DNA from: Thermosynechococcaceae cyanobacterium MS004
Lineage (GTDB): Bacteria; Cyanobacteriota; Cyanobacteriia; Thermosynechococcales; Thermosynechococcaceae
Direction: 5' to 3'
Assembly: GCA_022402525.1 (NCBI GenBank)
Contig: JAKRSB010000144.1
Location: forward strand, 1-64,000
Length of the DNA stretch: 64,000 nt
A model generated the notes under the pieces. That model worked only from the letters and a program-made list of their open reading frames with translations. It had not been told where the DNA came from and did not search any database. A program made the translations under genes and the position numbers. Below, piece after piece: positions 49,665-58,173 of the stretch (its first letter is position 1; each line of letters opens with the position of its first letter).

Positions 49665-51968
49665 ATGGCCTCTTCCATCACCGCTGACCAAGTGCAAAGC
49701 ATTGTTGCCAACCAGCACCAAGACCCCTTTGACATTTTAGGTCCCCATCCCATCCAGCAAGAGGGGAAAGCTGCTTGGGCAATTCGAGCCTACCTCCCGA
49801 ATGCAGAATCTGCCACCGTGATCTGTCCAGGGCTGCGGTCTGAGTACCCAATGGAAGCCGCTCACCATCCTCATTTTTTTGAGTGCGTCATTGAGGGGGC
49901 AGAACCCCCAACCTATCAGCTGCGTATCCAGGAATCGGGCCATGAGCGGGTGATGTATGACCCCTATGCCTTTAAGTCCCCGCTGTTGACGGAATTTGAC
50001 GAGTATCTGTTTGCCGAGGGCACCCATCACCGTATCTACGAAAAGCTAGGGGCGCATCTAACCACCATTGAAGGGGTGCAGGGCGTCTACTTTGCAGTGT
50101 GGGCTCCCAATGCTCGAAATGTATCGGTGATTGGTGACTTTAACTACTGGGATGGCCGCAAACACCAGATGAGCAAAGGCTCAACCGGAATCTGGGTGTT
50201 GTTCATTCCAGAGCTAGGCGCGGGCGTCAGCTACAAGTACGAAATTAAAAACTCTGAAGGGCACATTTACGAAAAATCTGACCCCTACGGCTTTTATCAA
50301 GAAGTGAGGCCCAAAACAGCCTCCATTGTGGCCGATCTTGATGCCTATGACTGGCATGACTCCAACTGGCTGGAGGCCCGCCGAAAGACAGATCCGCTCA
50401 CCCAACCCATTTCGGTTTATGAGATGCATCTCGGCTCTTGGATGCATGGCGCAACGGACAACCCACCACGCCTTGAAAATGGGGAGACGGGCACCCCCGT
50501 CACGGTGTCTGAACTTAAGCCGTTTGCGCGATTTTTGACCTATCGGGAATTGGCCGATCGCCTCATTCCCTACGTCAAAGAGCTAGGCTTTACCCACATT
50601 GAAATGCTGCCCGTTGCCGAGCATCCCTTTGATGGGTCTTGGGGGTACCAGGTGACGGGCTACTACGCCTCCACCTCTCGCTACGGCACGCCTCAAGACT
50701 TCATGTACTTTGTGGATCAGTGCCACCAAAACGGGATTGGGGTAATTGTGGACTGGGTTCCGGCTCACTTCCCCAAGGATGGTCATGGCCTGCCCTTTTT
50801 TGACGGGACGCATCTTTACGAGCACGCAGACCCGCGCAAGGGGGAACACAAAGAGTGGGGGACGCTGATCTTCAACTACAGCCGCAATGAAGTTAAGAAC
50901 TTCATGATCGCAAACGCGCTGTTTTGGTTTGACAAGTACCACATTGACGGAATTCGCGTGGATGCAGTGGCGTCGATGCTGTATCTCGACTACAACCGCG
51001 ACCCTGGCACCTGGATAGCCAATGAGTATGGCGGTCGGGAAAATATTGAAGCGGCAGACTTTTTGCGGCAGCTCAATAACGCCATTTTTAACTACTTTCC
51101 TGGAGTGTTGGCGATCGCAGAGGAATCTACCACCTGGCCAATGGTGTCCTGGCCCACCTACGTGGGGGGACTCGGCTTCAACCTCAAGTGGAACATGGGC
51201 TGGATGCACGACATGCTGGATTACTTCCATATGGATCCGTGGTTTCGCCAGTTCCATCAAAACAACGTCACCTTCAGCATCATGTATGCCTTCACCGAAA
51301 ACTTCATGCTGGCGCTCTCCCATGATGAAGTGGTGCATGGCAAGAGCAACATCATTGGCAAAATACCGGGAGACACCTGGCAAAAGATGGCGAATATGCG
51401 CTGTCTCTACACCTTCATGTTTACCCATCCCGGCAAAAAGACTCTCTTTATGGGCATGGAATTTGGACAGTGGAGCGAGTGGAATGTGTGGGGCGACTTA
51501 GAGTGGCACCTCCTAGAATACGAACCCCATCGGCAGCTCAAGCGCTTTATGGCCGATCTCAACAAGGTCTATCGGAGCCAGCCTGCGCTGTACACCCAAG
51601 ACTTTTCTAACGCTGGGTTTGAGTGGGTGGACTGTAGCGACAACCGCCACAGCGTCATTTCGTTTTTACGCTGGGCAAAAGAAAGCGGTGAACTCATTTT
51701 GACGGTCTGCAACTTTACGCCCCAGCCCCACAGCCACTACCGCGTCGGCGTGCCAAAGCCTGGATTTTATACAGAGGTGCTTAACAGCGACGCCCGTGAG
51801 TATGGGGGCAGCAATATGGGCAATCTGGGCGGCAAATGGACAGAAGAATGGTCTTTCCACAACCGACCCTATTCCCTAGATCTATGCCTGCCTCCTTTAG
51901 CTGCGGTGGTGTTTAAGCTAGATGTCCAAAAAAGTCAGGCGGCTTTAGATCAGGCGGCTGAAGCTTAG
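49665..51968 (+). CDS. glgB: 1,4-alpha-glucan branching enzyme
   Basis: 767 residues, GH13 family 9. Makes alpha-1,6 branches in glycogen. N-terminal CBM48 modules (DPFDILGPHP; GVYFAVWAPNARNVSVIGDF), then the TIM barrel with HIEMLPVAEHPFDGSWGYQ, GIRVDAVASMLYLDY (nucleophile Asp), AEESTTWP (acid Glu) and ALSHDEVVHGK. C-terminal beta domain ends near VVFKLD. Full length. Its stop overlaps the convergent exonuclease stop in CTTAG. Confidence 0.97.
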   Translation: MASSITADQVQSIVANQHQDPFDILGPHPIQQEGKAAWAIRAYLPNAESATVICPGLRSEYPMEAAHHPHFFECVIEGAEPPTYQLRIQESGHERVMYDPYAFKSPLLTEFDEYLFAEGTHHRIYEKLGAHLTTIEGVQGVYFAVWAPNARNVSVIGDFNYWDGRKHQMSKGSTGIWVLFIPELGAGVSYKYEIKNSEGHIYEKSDPYGFYQEVRPKTASIVADLDAYDWHDSNWLEARRKTDPLTQPISVYEMHLGSWMHGATDNPPRLENGETGTPVTVSELKPFARFLTYRELADRLIPYVKELGFTHIEMLPVAEHPFDGSWGYQVTGYYASTSRYGTPQDFMYFVDQCHQNGIGVIVDWVPAHFPKDGHGLPFFDGTHLYEHADPRKGEHKEWGTLIFNYSRNEVKNFMIANALFWFDKYHIDGIRVDAVASMLYLDYNRDPGTWIANEYGGRENIEAADFLRQLNNAIFNYFPGVLAIAEESTTWPMVSWPTYVGGLGFNLKWNMGWMHDMLDYFHMDPWFRQFHQNNVTFSIMYAFTENFMLALSHDEVVHGKSNIIGKIPGDTWQKMANMRCLYTFMFTHPGKKTLFMGMEFGQWSEWNVWGDLEWHLLEYEPHRQLKRFMADLNKVYRSQPALYTQDFSNAGFEWVDCSDNRHSVISFLRWAKESGELILTVCNFTPQPHSHYRVGVPKPGFYTEVLNSDAREYGGSNMGNLGGKWTEEWSFHNRPYSLDLCLPPLAAVVFKLDVQKSQAALDQAAEA

Positions 51969-52792
51969 GCTTTTGGGGTTGGACTCTTTGGGGTTGAACC
52001 TGCCGAGGTGGCGGTTTGAGGATTGGCCTCACAGATCCGCTCTACATCGATCCGACGATAGGATGGATTGCTGCGATACCTCGAAGACCGGGGCCTCGCG
52101 CCCTGGGCTTCAAGAAGTTTTCGGGCTTCGGCTGCGCTACGGTTCATGAGGGTGGCGGCCTCTGAGAGCTGAAGCCACTGGTTTCCCAACCGATTCACCA
52201 GGGTTTCATCATCCTCACTATTGAGTTCGCTCAGGAGCCGCTGCGCCAGAAGCCAGCAGGCTAGGGTGTCCGCCTCTGCTCGGTGCGATCGCCCCACCTC
52301 AAACCCAAAGTGCTGCACCAGATCGCTCAGCTTTCGGGAGGGTAGGTCTGCCAGCATCAGCCGCGCCAGCTTGACCGTACAGAGCTGTTGGCTGGCCGGG
52401 CGCTCAAAGACCTGCCCCAGTCGTCCATACTCTGCCTTCAAAAATCCGTAGTCAAACGTGAGGTTATGGGCAGTCAGCACATGGCTGGACAGGGGTTCCC
52501 AGTAATGGGGTAGCACCTCAGCGGTAGAGGGGGCAGGCTGCACCATCGTTGAAGTGATGCCTGTAAAGCGTGTGATCTCAGGGGGAATGGGCACCCCAGG
52601 ATTAATTAGATCCGTTTTCTGAAAAAGGATACCGTCCTTGAGGCTAGCGTGCAGGACAGCAATTTCAATAATGCGGCTAGTTTGAGCCGACCCGCCCGTG
52701 GTTTCGACATCCACAATTGTGAGGGGAAGCTGGCTGATCTGGCGGTAGTGGGCAATCAGCTTGGCAGAGGAGGGTGAGGCGGAAGAGGACAA
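51965..52792 (-). CDS. DnaQ-like 3'-5' exonuclease
   Basis: 275 residues. Exo I motif TIVDVETTGG (near 25-34) with the metal-binding Asp-x-Glu; Exo II in LTAHNLTFDYGFL; Exo III HRAEADTLACWLL (H-x4-D). This is the DEDDh subgroup, as in DNA polymerase III epsilon and PolC proofreading domains. A C-terminal segment (LNRSAAEARKLLEAQGARPR) and a basic/Ser tail are extra to the fold. Start TTG 52792, immediately after an in-frame TAA, is the earliest possible. Confidence 0.9.
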   Translation of the reverse strand: MSSSASPSSAKLIAHYRQISQLPLTIVDVETTGGSAQTSRIIEIAVLHASLKDGILFQKTDLINPGVPIPPEITRFTGITSTMVQPAPSTAEVLPHYWEPLSSHVLTAHNLTFDYGFLKAEYGRLGQVFERPASQQLCTVKLARLMLADLPSRKLSDLVQHFGFEVGRSHRAEADTLACWLLAQRLLSELNSEDDETLVNRLGNQWLQLSEAATLMNRSAAEARKLLEAQGARPRSSRYRSNPSYRRIDVERICEANPQTATSAGSTPKSPTPKA

Positions 52793-53094
52793 CGTCTTTT
52801 AGGCTCAAATAGTAGGGTCGAGTCGTCGACGAGAATGCTTAGGAAGGAAAAGGCTCAGAAAGCAAAGGGTTCAGAAAGCAAAAAACTCAGGAAGAAGGAG
52901 ACTTAAAGAAAGGCTACGCATCTATCTAGCAGAGCTTGCCGTGCTGGTGCAGTAGCGATCGCATTCTGCTAGGTGTTTGTTCTGATAGGAGTGCCACAGG
53001 GGGAGATGCTACCCTGCTGAAAGCATTATATCTCCGCCGATCGCCTCTGCCTGCTCGGCACCGTTTACCCTTTTACCCTCTGCCTTACTAAACC
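52793..53094. other. Intergenic region with 16-base repeat
   Basis: 302 bases, no gene. (G/A)(C/T)TCAGAAAGCAAA(G/A)(G/A) is repeated at 52853-52868 and 52869-52884, with a partial third copy to 52894. Between the exonuclease start and the hydrolase start, so it should hold both divergent promoters. Confidence 0.7.
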
Positions 53095-54039
53095 ATGGCG
53101 TTTTATCAGCACGATAGTCAGCTTGCCGCTCAAGCCCAGACCGTTCTGGATCAGACTTGGGCAAAGTTTCCCTGGCTGGCGCGCAACCAGCTTGCCCTAA
53201 CTTGGCTGGTTTACGATCCACCCTTTCTGACCAATACAGGGGGCGCACTGACGGCGGCGGAATTTTGGAAACATCCGGTGCGAGGCTTTGACTATCGAGG
53301 AGTAGAGCCTATCTATCCGGCGAGCGTGGTGAAACTGTTTTACTTAGTCGCTAGCCATGAGTGGCTAGAGAAAGGCATGATTCAGCCGTCACGAGAGCTG
53401 AATCGCGCCCTACAGGACATGATTGTGGATTCCAGTAATGACGCGACAGCCTACGTGGTGGATGTCCTCACGGGCACAACGGGTGGCCCGGAACTCCCGT
53501 CTGCCCCCTTTGAAACCTGGAAAGTGCAGCGCAATATTGTCAATCGCTACTTTCAGGGGCTGAATTGGGTGGAGCTAGAAAGTATCAACGTGAATCAGAA
53601 GACCTGGGGCGATGGCCCCTACGGCCGAGAAGATGAGTTTGTAGGCAAAAATCGCGAGAATCGTAATATCCTGACGACGGATGCGACAGCCCGTCTTCTG
53701 CACAGCATTGTGGGAGGCGTTGCGGTCACACCAGGGCGATCGCAGGCCATGATGGAGCTGACATACCGCAGTCTAGACCCAGAACTGCTAGAGTCTGACC
53801 CCGAAAATCAAGTGGTGGGGTTTATTGGGGGCGGTTTACCCGTAAACGCTCAGGTCTGGTCAAAGGCAGGCTGGACCAGCACAGTACGTCATGATGCAGC
53901 CTATGTAGAGCTTCCTGGCAAGCATCCCTATCTGTTGGTCGTCTTTACGGAGGGGAAACAGGCCAGCATCAGCGAAGAGGTGATTCCTTTTGTCTCCGCC
54001 AAGATTGCGGAAGCAGCACCCTTGAATTTAGCGGGCTAA
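53095..54039 (+). CDS. Serine hydrolase of the class A beta-lactamase fold
   Basis: 314 residues. Active-site motifs: S77-V-V-K80 (SxxK), S114-N-D (SxN position), and K257-A-G (K[ST]G position, with Ala instead of Thr/Ser). No N-terminal signal peptide is seen. The KAG variant and lack of export signal suggest it is not an ordinary antibiotic-degrading lactamase but a related amidase/esterase; this is inference. Confidence 0.82.
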   Translation: MAFYQHDSQLAAQAQTVLDQTWAKFPWLARNQLALTWLVYDPPFLTNTGGALTAAEFWKHPVRGFDYRGVEPIYPASVVKLFYLVASHEWLEKGMIQPSRELNRALQDMIVDSSNDATAYVVDVLTGTTGGPELPSAPFETWKVQRNIVNRYFQGLNWVELESINVNQKTWGDGPYGREDEFVGKNRENRNILTTDATARLLHSIVGGVAVTPGRSQAMMELTYRSLDPELLESDPENQVVGFIGGGLPVNAQVWSKAGWTSTVRHDAAYVELPGKHPYLLVVFTEGKQASISEEVIPFVSAKIAEAAPLNLAG

Positions 54040-54148
54040 CGCATCAAACTAACCCATCGGGAATACTCGATAAGACTGAATTTATTTCACTGTGTTAAGG
54101 GAGCGAGCGCAGCCGTCCATGATTATCGTGAGTTCGATGATCTGCTTG

Positions 54149-54239
54149 AAGCCCCTCACCCCAAACCCCTCTCCCGAAGGCGAGGGGCTTAAAATTCTTG
54201 ATTCTTCATTACTCCTCCTTCTTTCAGAGGAGAAGGAGG
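54149..54239. repeat. Intergenic repeat with two hairpins
   Basis: AAGCCCCTC (54149-54157) pairs with GAGGGGCTT (54182-54190), enclosing CACCCCAAACCCCTCTCCC; CCTCCTTCT (54214-54222) pairs with AGAAGGAGG (54231-54239). The C-rich CCCCTCACCCCAAACCCCTCTC core resembles a repeat common in cyanobacterial intergenic DNA. Lies between the convergent hydrolase and psaK genes and may end both transcripts. Confidence 0.7.
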
Positions 54240-54312
54240 CCGGAAAGACGAGGGGCAGTTGATTTTTGTCGAATTCACTTGTGATGAGATCCGACCGCTC
54301 CCAAAATCGAGG

Positions 54313-54576
54313 CTATAGACCCCCTGATGCCCGCAAGCCTAGAATCATCCCTGCGCCCAAAATATGACCAAAGCTTGTAGTGGCCAAGAGTTCCGGCACG
54401 CCAAACCCTTGTAAAATTCCGGGCAGATCAGCGGGAAGGTTTGGCCCTTGCCCTTTATGCTGAATTGCATAGCGACCAATAAAAAAAGCAAAGGTATTGC
54501 ATAAAATCATGATAATACCCACCTGAATCGTCCAGTTTTGTAAGGATGGAGCGACGGTCATCAAGGTAGTGTGCAT
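54313..54576 (-). CDS. psaK: Photosystem I subunit PsaK
   Basis: 87 residues from ATG 54576. The start is decided by AGGAG at 54590-54586: it overlaps the upstream ATG at 54585 but stands nine bases before 54576. Two membrane helices, VGIIMILCNTFAFFIG and SFGHILGAGMILGL, the second matching PsaK closely. Peripheral light-harvesting subunit of photosystem I that binds chlorophyll. Single psaK in this window; cyanobacteria often have a second, stress-related copy. Confidence 0.93.
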   Translation of the reverse strand: MHTTLMTVAPSLQNWTIQVGIIMILCNTFAFFIGRYAIQHKGQGPNLPADLPGILQGFGVPELLATTSFGHILGAGMILGLRASGGL

Positions 54577-54773
54577 AAACAGCATCTCCTAAAATTTTAT
54601 AAAACAAAGAACTTAAGGACGATCAGCACCATGAGTATGAGCACTACGAGGTTCCCATACCGTGACCTAATCCATGATCCGGTTCAGAACAATGTCAGGA
54701 TTATAAAAATCCATTGTCCCTAAATGACGTTTGTTTGAAAGAGTTAACATTACCGCTGACCTGAAGAACGCCT

Positions 54774-55490
54774 GTGTTAAACGCTCCTGCTACGCCTCCT
54801 CAAGCGATTTCCCATCCCCTGCGCATCAAGATTTGTGGACTGATGCAGAAGGAGCAGGCCAAGGCGATCGCCCTATCCGGTGCGGATGCGCTGGGCTTTA
54901 TCTGTGTGCCTGACTCGCCTCGATACCTTGAGGCTTCAGCCATCCGTACAATTGTGCAGGAGTTGCCTGCCCAAACCCTTCAGGGTAAACCCCTTGCAAC
55001 TCTGGGAGTCTTTGCCAATGCAGCCCTAGAGGACATTGTGAAATCGGTCAAAGTGGCTGGCCTGACTGGGGTTCAGCTTCATGGACAGGAATCCCCAGCG
55101 TTTTGTCAGGCGCTCCGTCAGGCGCTCCGTCACGCATTGCCAACCGTTGAGCTGATTAAAGCCTTTCGGGTGAGAAGTGCAGAAACGCTCCAAGAAACCG
55201 CTGCCTATGGGGATACGGTGGACGGCCTTTTACTAGATGCCTATGCTCACAGCGCATTAGGCGGCACTGGAGAAGCCTGGGACTGGTCTTTAGTCAAAAA
55301 TTTTCAGCCTGAACTGCCCTGGTTTTTGGCGGGTGGACTGACGCCGTTTAACGTTCGGATCGCCTTGCAGCAAGCGAACCCTTCTGGCATTGACCTGTCG
55401 AGCGGGGTGGAGCGATCGCCAGGAGATAAGGATTTAACCTTGGTGCAGGCGCTATTTCAAGCGTGCCGTCTGGAGCCGCGCCCTTCCTAG
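54774..55490 (+). CDS. trpF: Phosphoribosylanthranilate isomerase
   Basis: 238 residues from GTG 54774. Third step of tryptophan synthesis. IKICGLMQKEQA with the catalytic Cys, GADALGFICVPDSPRYL, GVQLHG and FLAGGLTPFNV and GIDLSSGVE are the family motifs. A duplicated QALRQALRHAL (12-base units at 55107-55118 and 55119-55130) sits in a surface helix, so the repeat was tolerated in frame. Divergent from psaK. Confidence 0.93.
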   Translation: MLNAPATPPQAISHPLRIKICGLMQKEQAKAIALSGADALGFICVPDSPRYLEASAIRTIVQELPAQTLQGKPLATLGVFANAALEDIVKSVKVAGLTGVQLHGQESPAFCQALRQALRHALPTVELIKAFRVRSAETLQETAAYGDTVDGLLLDAYAHSALGGTGEAWDWSLVKNFQPELPWFLAGGLTPFNVRIALQQANPSGIDLSSGVERSPGDKDLTLVQALFQACRLEPRPS

Positions 55491-55510
55491 CTGCACTATT
55501 CCCGCACAAA

Positions 55511-55540
55511 AAATCCCCTGTGCTAAAAGTCAGGGGATTT
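55511..55540. terminator. Bidirectional terminator
   Basis: Perfect 10-bp stem AAATCCCCTG / CAGGGGATTT with a 10-base loop, A-run on the left and T-run on the right, just after trpF and before the end of the convergent gene. Confidence 0.9.
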
Positions 55541-55572
55541 GAAAGTATGAATGAACCCAGCGAAGGAAAATC

Positions 55573-56328
55573 TTAGCGATAGCTCACTTCAAAGTCTCGA
55601 CTGAGGCGAAGGTCTAGATCTCGGTTGGGATAAATGACGACCAAATCTCGTCGTGCCCTCGTATCTCGATCAAAGAGCCCACCGAGGATGCCTGAATCGG
55701 TTCGCCCCGATCGACCCAGCAACGTACCCAAGATAACCAAGGCCGCAGGGGAAAGATTGGGATTTCCGAAGATTTGATCATCGCGATCATAGCGATCGCG
55801 GGTATCCACCAAATCAGAAACCGCATCGATATTTTGGCGACCACCGTTCCGCAGCGTCACGTACTGAGACTCAAATCGATACCCTCGTCTGTAGGGCACC
55901 AGTTCCCCATAGATGGTGCTGCCCCGTGGTATGACGATGCGATCGCCCCGATCAGAGCGCAAATTTTGTGACGTAATTAGCTGGTAAGCATACTGTTCTC
56001 CTCGGCGCAGAACCAGGCGACCTCGGCGCTCAGCACGGGTCGGGATTGCAGTTCCCGAAGAGAGGCGCAGTCTGCCGCGTCGTCCGTCTCGGTCATTTCT
56101 CCAGCCTCGGTCATCTCTCCAGTCTCGGTCATTCTTCCAGTCTCGGTCATTTCTCCAGTCTCGATCATCAACTCTAATCGGCCAACTTTGAGCAATGGTC
56201 TCGCGACCTTTGTATTGACTGGCTTGATTGGCGGTGGCCATTGATGCGCTCATCGTCAGCGTGGACAATACGCTGCTGATTGCCAACCCTGCCGCCATCG
56301 TAGATTGAAAAATGTTTCGGCGACTCAT
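55573..56328 (-). CDS. Exported basic protein with Arg/Asp/Trp repeats, unknown
   Basis: 251 residues from ATG 56328 (AGGAAG eight bases ahead; the frame is open to 56442). Signal peptide AAGLAISSVLSTLTMSASMA. After it a stretch of RDWRND-type hexapeptide repeats (about residues 50-80) coded by an 18-base tandem repeat, then a globular region with GTAIPT, VIPRGSTIYGEL and RYDRDDQIFG. Rich in Arg. I do not recognise the family. Secreted or periplasmic. Confidence 0.7.
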   Translation of the reverse strand: MSRRNIFQSTMAAGLAISSVLSTLTMSASMATANQASQYKGRETIAQSWPIRVDDRDWRNDRDWKNDRDWRDDRGWRNDRDGRRGRLRLSSGTAIPTRAERRGRLVLRRGEQYAYQLITSQNLRSDRGDRIVIPRGSTIYGELVPYRRGYRFESQYVTLRNGGRQNIDAVSDLVDTRDRYDRDDQIFGNPNLSPAALVILGTLLGRSGRTDSGILGGLFDRDTRARRDLVVIYPNRDLDLRLSRDFEVSYR

Positions 56329-56867
56329 GGTTTTCTTCCTATTCTGATTCCGATTCAATAGATGTCTAAATGATGTCAACTCGTGCATAAAAAATTTGAA
56401 GCACCAGCACCTTAAATCCAGGAATATATCTGGATAAGTCAATGCAGATGTTCCGAGAAGCTGAAGCCCTTCCTTTCTTTCACCTGACGCAAGATTGAGT
56501 CATGATGTTTCCAGCCTCATGTCCAGGGCATTCGGGGTTTATGTAACGCTTTATTGCAAGTCTATCGATGGAGTGCGCGCTCTAGGCAGGCGCATGAACA
56601 GGACTTCTATGGATTGCTCTATCTATGCTCTATATATAGATCAAGACCCAGTAAAAGTATCGCTCTTAAAACTTTTGTGCGGCCCTTTACTTGTTCCCAA
56701 AGATGCAGTCAGCAACTCAGACCAAGCCTAAACTCTGAACTGTAAAGCGAGGTTGACTTCTTGATGTCTAGCTCTCGAATCAAAACCAATGCTTTCGGTT
56801 GATATTGTCTTGTAATCAGATTTTCTTGTAATCAGATTTTAAATTGCTAAGTAAGTGTTTTTATACA
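56329..56867. other. 539-base divergent intergenic region
   Basis: Frames of 60-80 codons at 56495-56745 on plus do not look coding (no ribosome site, no family pattern). A TA-rich imperfect palindrome TCTATATATAGATC lies around 56630-56643. A perfect 16-base duplication closes the region (separate entry). It must contain the promoters of both exported-protein genes. Confidence 0.45.
56809..56840. repeat. Perfect 16-base duplication upstream of an exported-protein gene
   Basis: CTTGTAATCAGATTTT at 56809-56824 and again at 56825-56840, no mismatch. It lies 27 bases before the ATG at 56868. Confidence 0.92.
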
Positions 56868-58070
56868 ATGATTCTTTTAAAGCATTTCTTGCCTACAGTA
56901 TTACTTTCTATTCTTTTGCCCACCGTGGGCGTCAATGCCCAGACTCAGCCAACCATTGCTCCTCAGGCGATCGCTGAAGTTCAGGAAAAAGAAGAACCCC
57001 ATCCCATCCCATCCCTTGGCCCGCAGGAGAAGAAAGCGCCAGAGACAACAGCACTAGAGACGACCACACTAGAAACAACAACACCAGAGACGACAGAAGC
57101 GGTGGCGGCTGACTTACTCCCCAATGGACAGCAGGCCGTGACAGATCCGACTCAAGCACTTTCCAGCCTGCCGTTAGGGTTGGATGGCGCGAGCTTTAAT
57201 GTGCAGAGCTTTAATGAGCCTCGTGCTGATGCAACAGACTCTGCAACGCTAGGCCCCCTAGAGCCTTTTGGCCAAAGTCCTGCAATTATTGCACAAGGCG
57301 CAGATACCCCTTCCGAGCCAGCGGGACTAGCGCCTAGCTTACAAACAGAGCCTTCCACACCCGACCAAAAGCCGTTTATTCCCGCCATTCAGCTCACTCG
57401 GCGCTCCGTTCGCTACAGTCCCAGCATCACCTTACTCACGCCGTCTGGCTACGGAAAGTCCTGGGGACAGGTTTCAATTGGCGGCAGTTTTCAGAGTCGG
57501 GCACGGTTTGTGACCGAACCTGATGGTGCCTTTGGGGTAGGGTTTGGCCTTGGAGATAGCCGCAAGTGGGTTGGCCTGGACGTGGGCATTTTTGTGGCCG
57601 ATGTCACGAACTTCAGTCGAGGGGGCGTTGGGTTTAAGCTCCATCGCCAATTTCCCAATCAGCTCGCGATCGCTGTGGGGGTGAACAATGCTTTAACCTG
57701 GGGCAACATTGATGGCGGCATTAGCCCCTATGGCGTGGTCAGCAAAGGATTTCAGCTCCGAGAAAACACTCGACTGCCCCTGAGTCAGCTCTATATTTCT
57801 GCTGGAGCCGGAACCGGACGCTATCGCTCAGAAGATGATGTGGCCAATCAGCGAAATGCCGTGGGTGCCTTTGGCAGCGTGGCGCTTCGGCTGGTGCAGC
57901 CCGTTAATTTAATTGCGGAGTGGTCTGGACAGGATCTCAGCCTTGGCTTCTCAATTTTGCCGTTCCCTAGACTTCCCATCGTCATTTCCCCCTTTGTGAC
58001 GGATATTACCGGTAGCGCTGGAGACGGCCCCCGATTTGCCTTTAGCGTAGGGATGGGGTTTACCTTCTAA
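56868..58070 (+). CDS. Predicted outer-membrane/secreted beta-rich protein, unknown
   Basis: 400 residues from ATG 56868. Signal peptide MILLKHFLPTVLLSILLPTV cut near NAQ. Residues about 50-85 are a Thr/Glu repeat (TTLETTTPETTE) from a tandem duplication; the next 100 residues are Ala/Pro/Gln-rich and disordered. From about residue 185 alternating polar/hydrophobic strands with many Gly (GKSWGQVSIGGSFQSRARF; FGVGFGLGDSRKWVGLDVGI) and a final Phe (GMGFTF), the pattern of an outer-membrane beta-barrel. Followed after 103 bases by the CHAT gene on the same strand. Confidence 0.7.
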   Translation: MILLKHFLPTVLLSILLPTVGVNAQTQPTIAPQAIAEVQEKEEPHPIPSLGPQEKKAPETTALETTTLETTTPETTEAVAADLLPNGQQAVTDPTQALSSLPLGLDGASFNVQSFNEPRADATDSATLGPLEPFGQSPAIIAQGADTPSEPAGLAPSLQTEPSTPDQKPFIPAIQLTRRSVRYSPSITLLTPSGYGKSWGQVSIGGSFQSRARFVTEPDGAFGVGFGLGDSRKWVGLDVGIFVADVTNFSRGGVGFKLHRQFPNQLAIAVGVNNALTWGNIDGGISPYGVVSKGFQLRENTRLPLSQLYISAGAGTGRYRSEDDVANQRNAVGAFGSVALRLVQPVNLIAEWSGQDLSLGFSILPFPRLPIVISPFVTDITGSAGDGPRFAFSVGMGFTF

Positions 58071-58173
58071 GCCTTTTTTCCGTCTATCTCTGGGCGATAC
58101 CCATTACGCCCATTTGAACGTTTTCCTACTTAAATAAACTGCCCATTTAAACGCTTTAGCACTAAAAACTTCT

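Noticed and set aside
50583-51428. 281-codon minus frame
   Set aside because: Exact shadow of glgB, whose catalytic motifs are all on plus.
56495-56745. Two overlapping plus frames of 78 and 63 codons
   Set aside because: No ribosome site and mixed composition; they lie in a promoter-type region.
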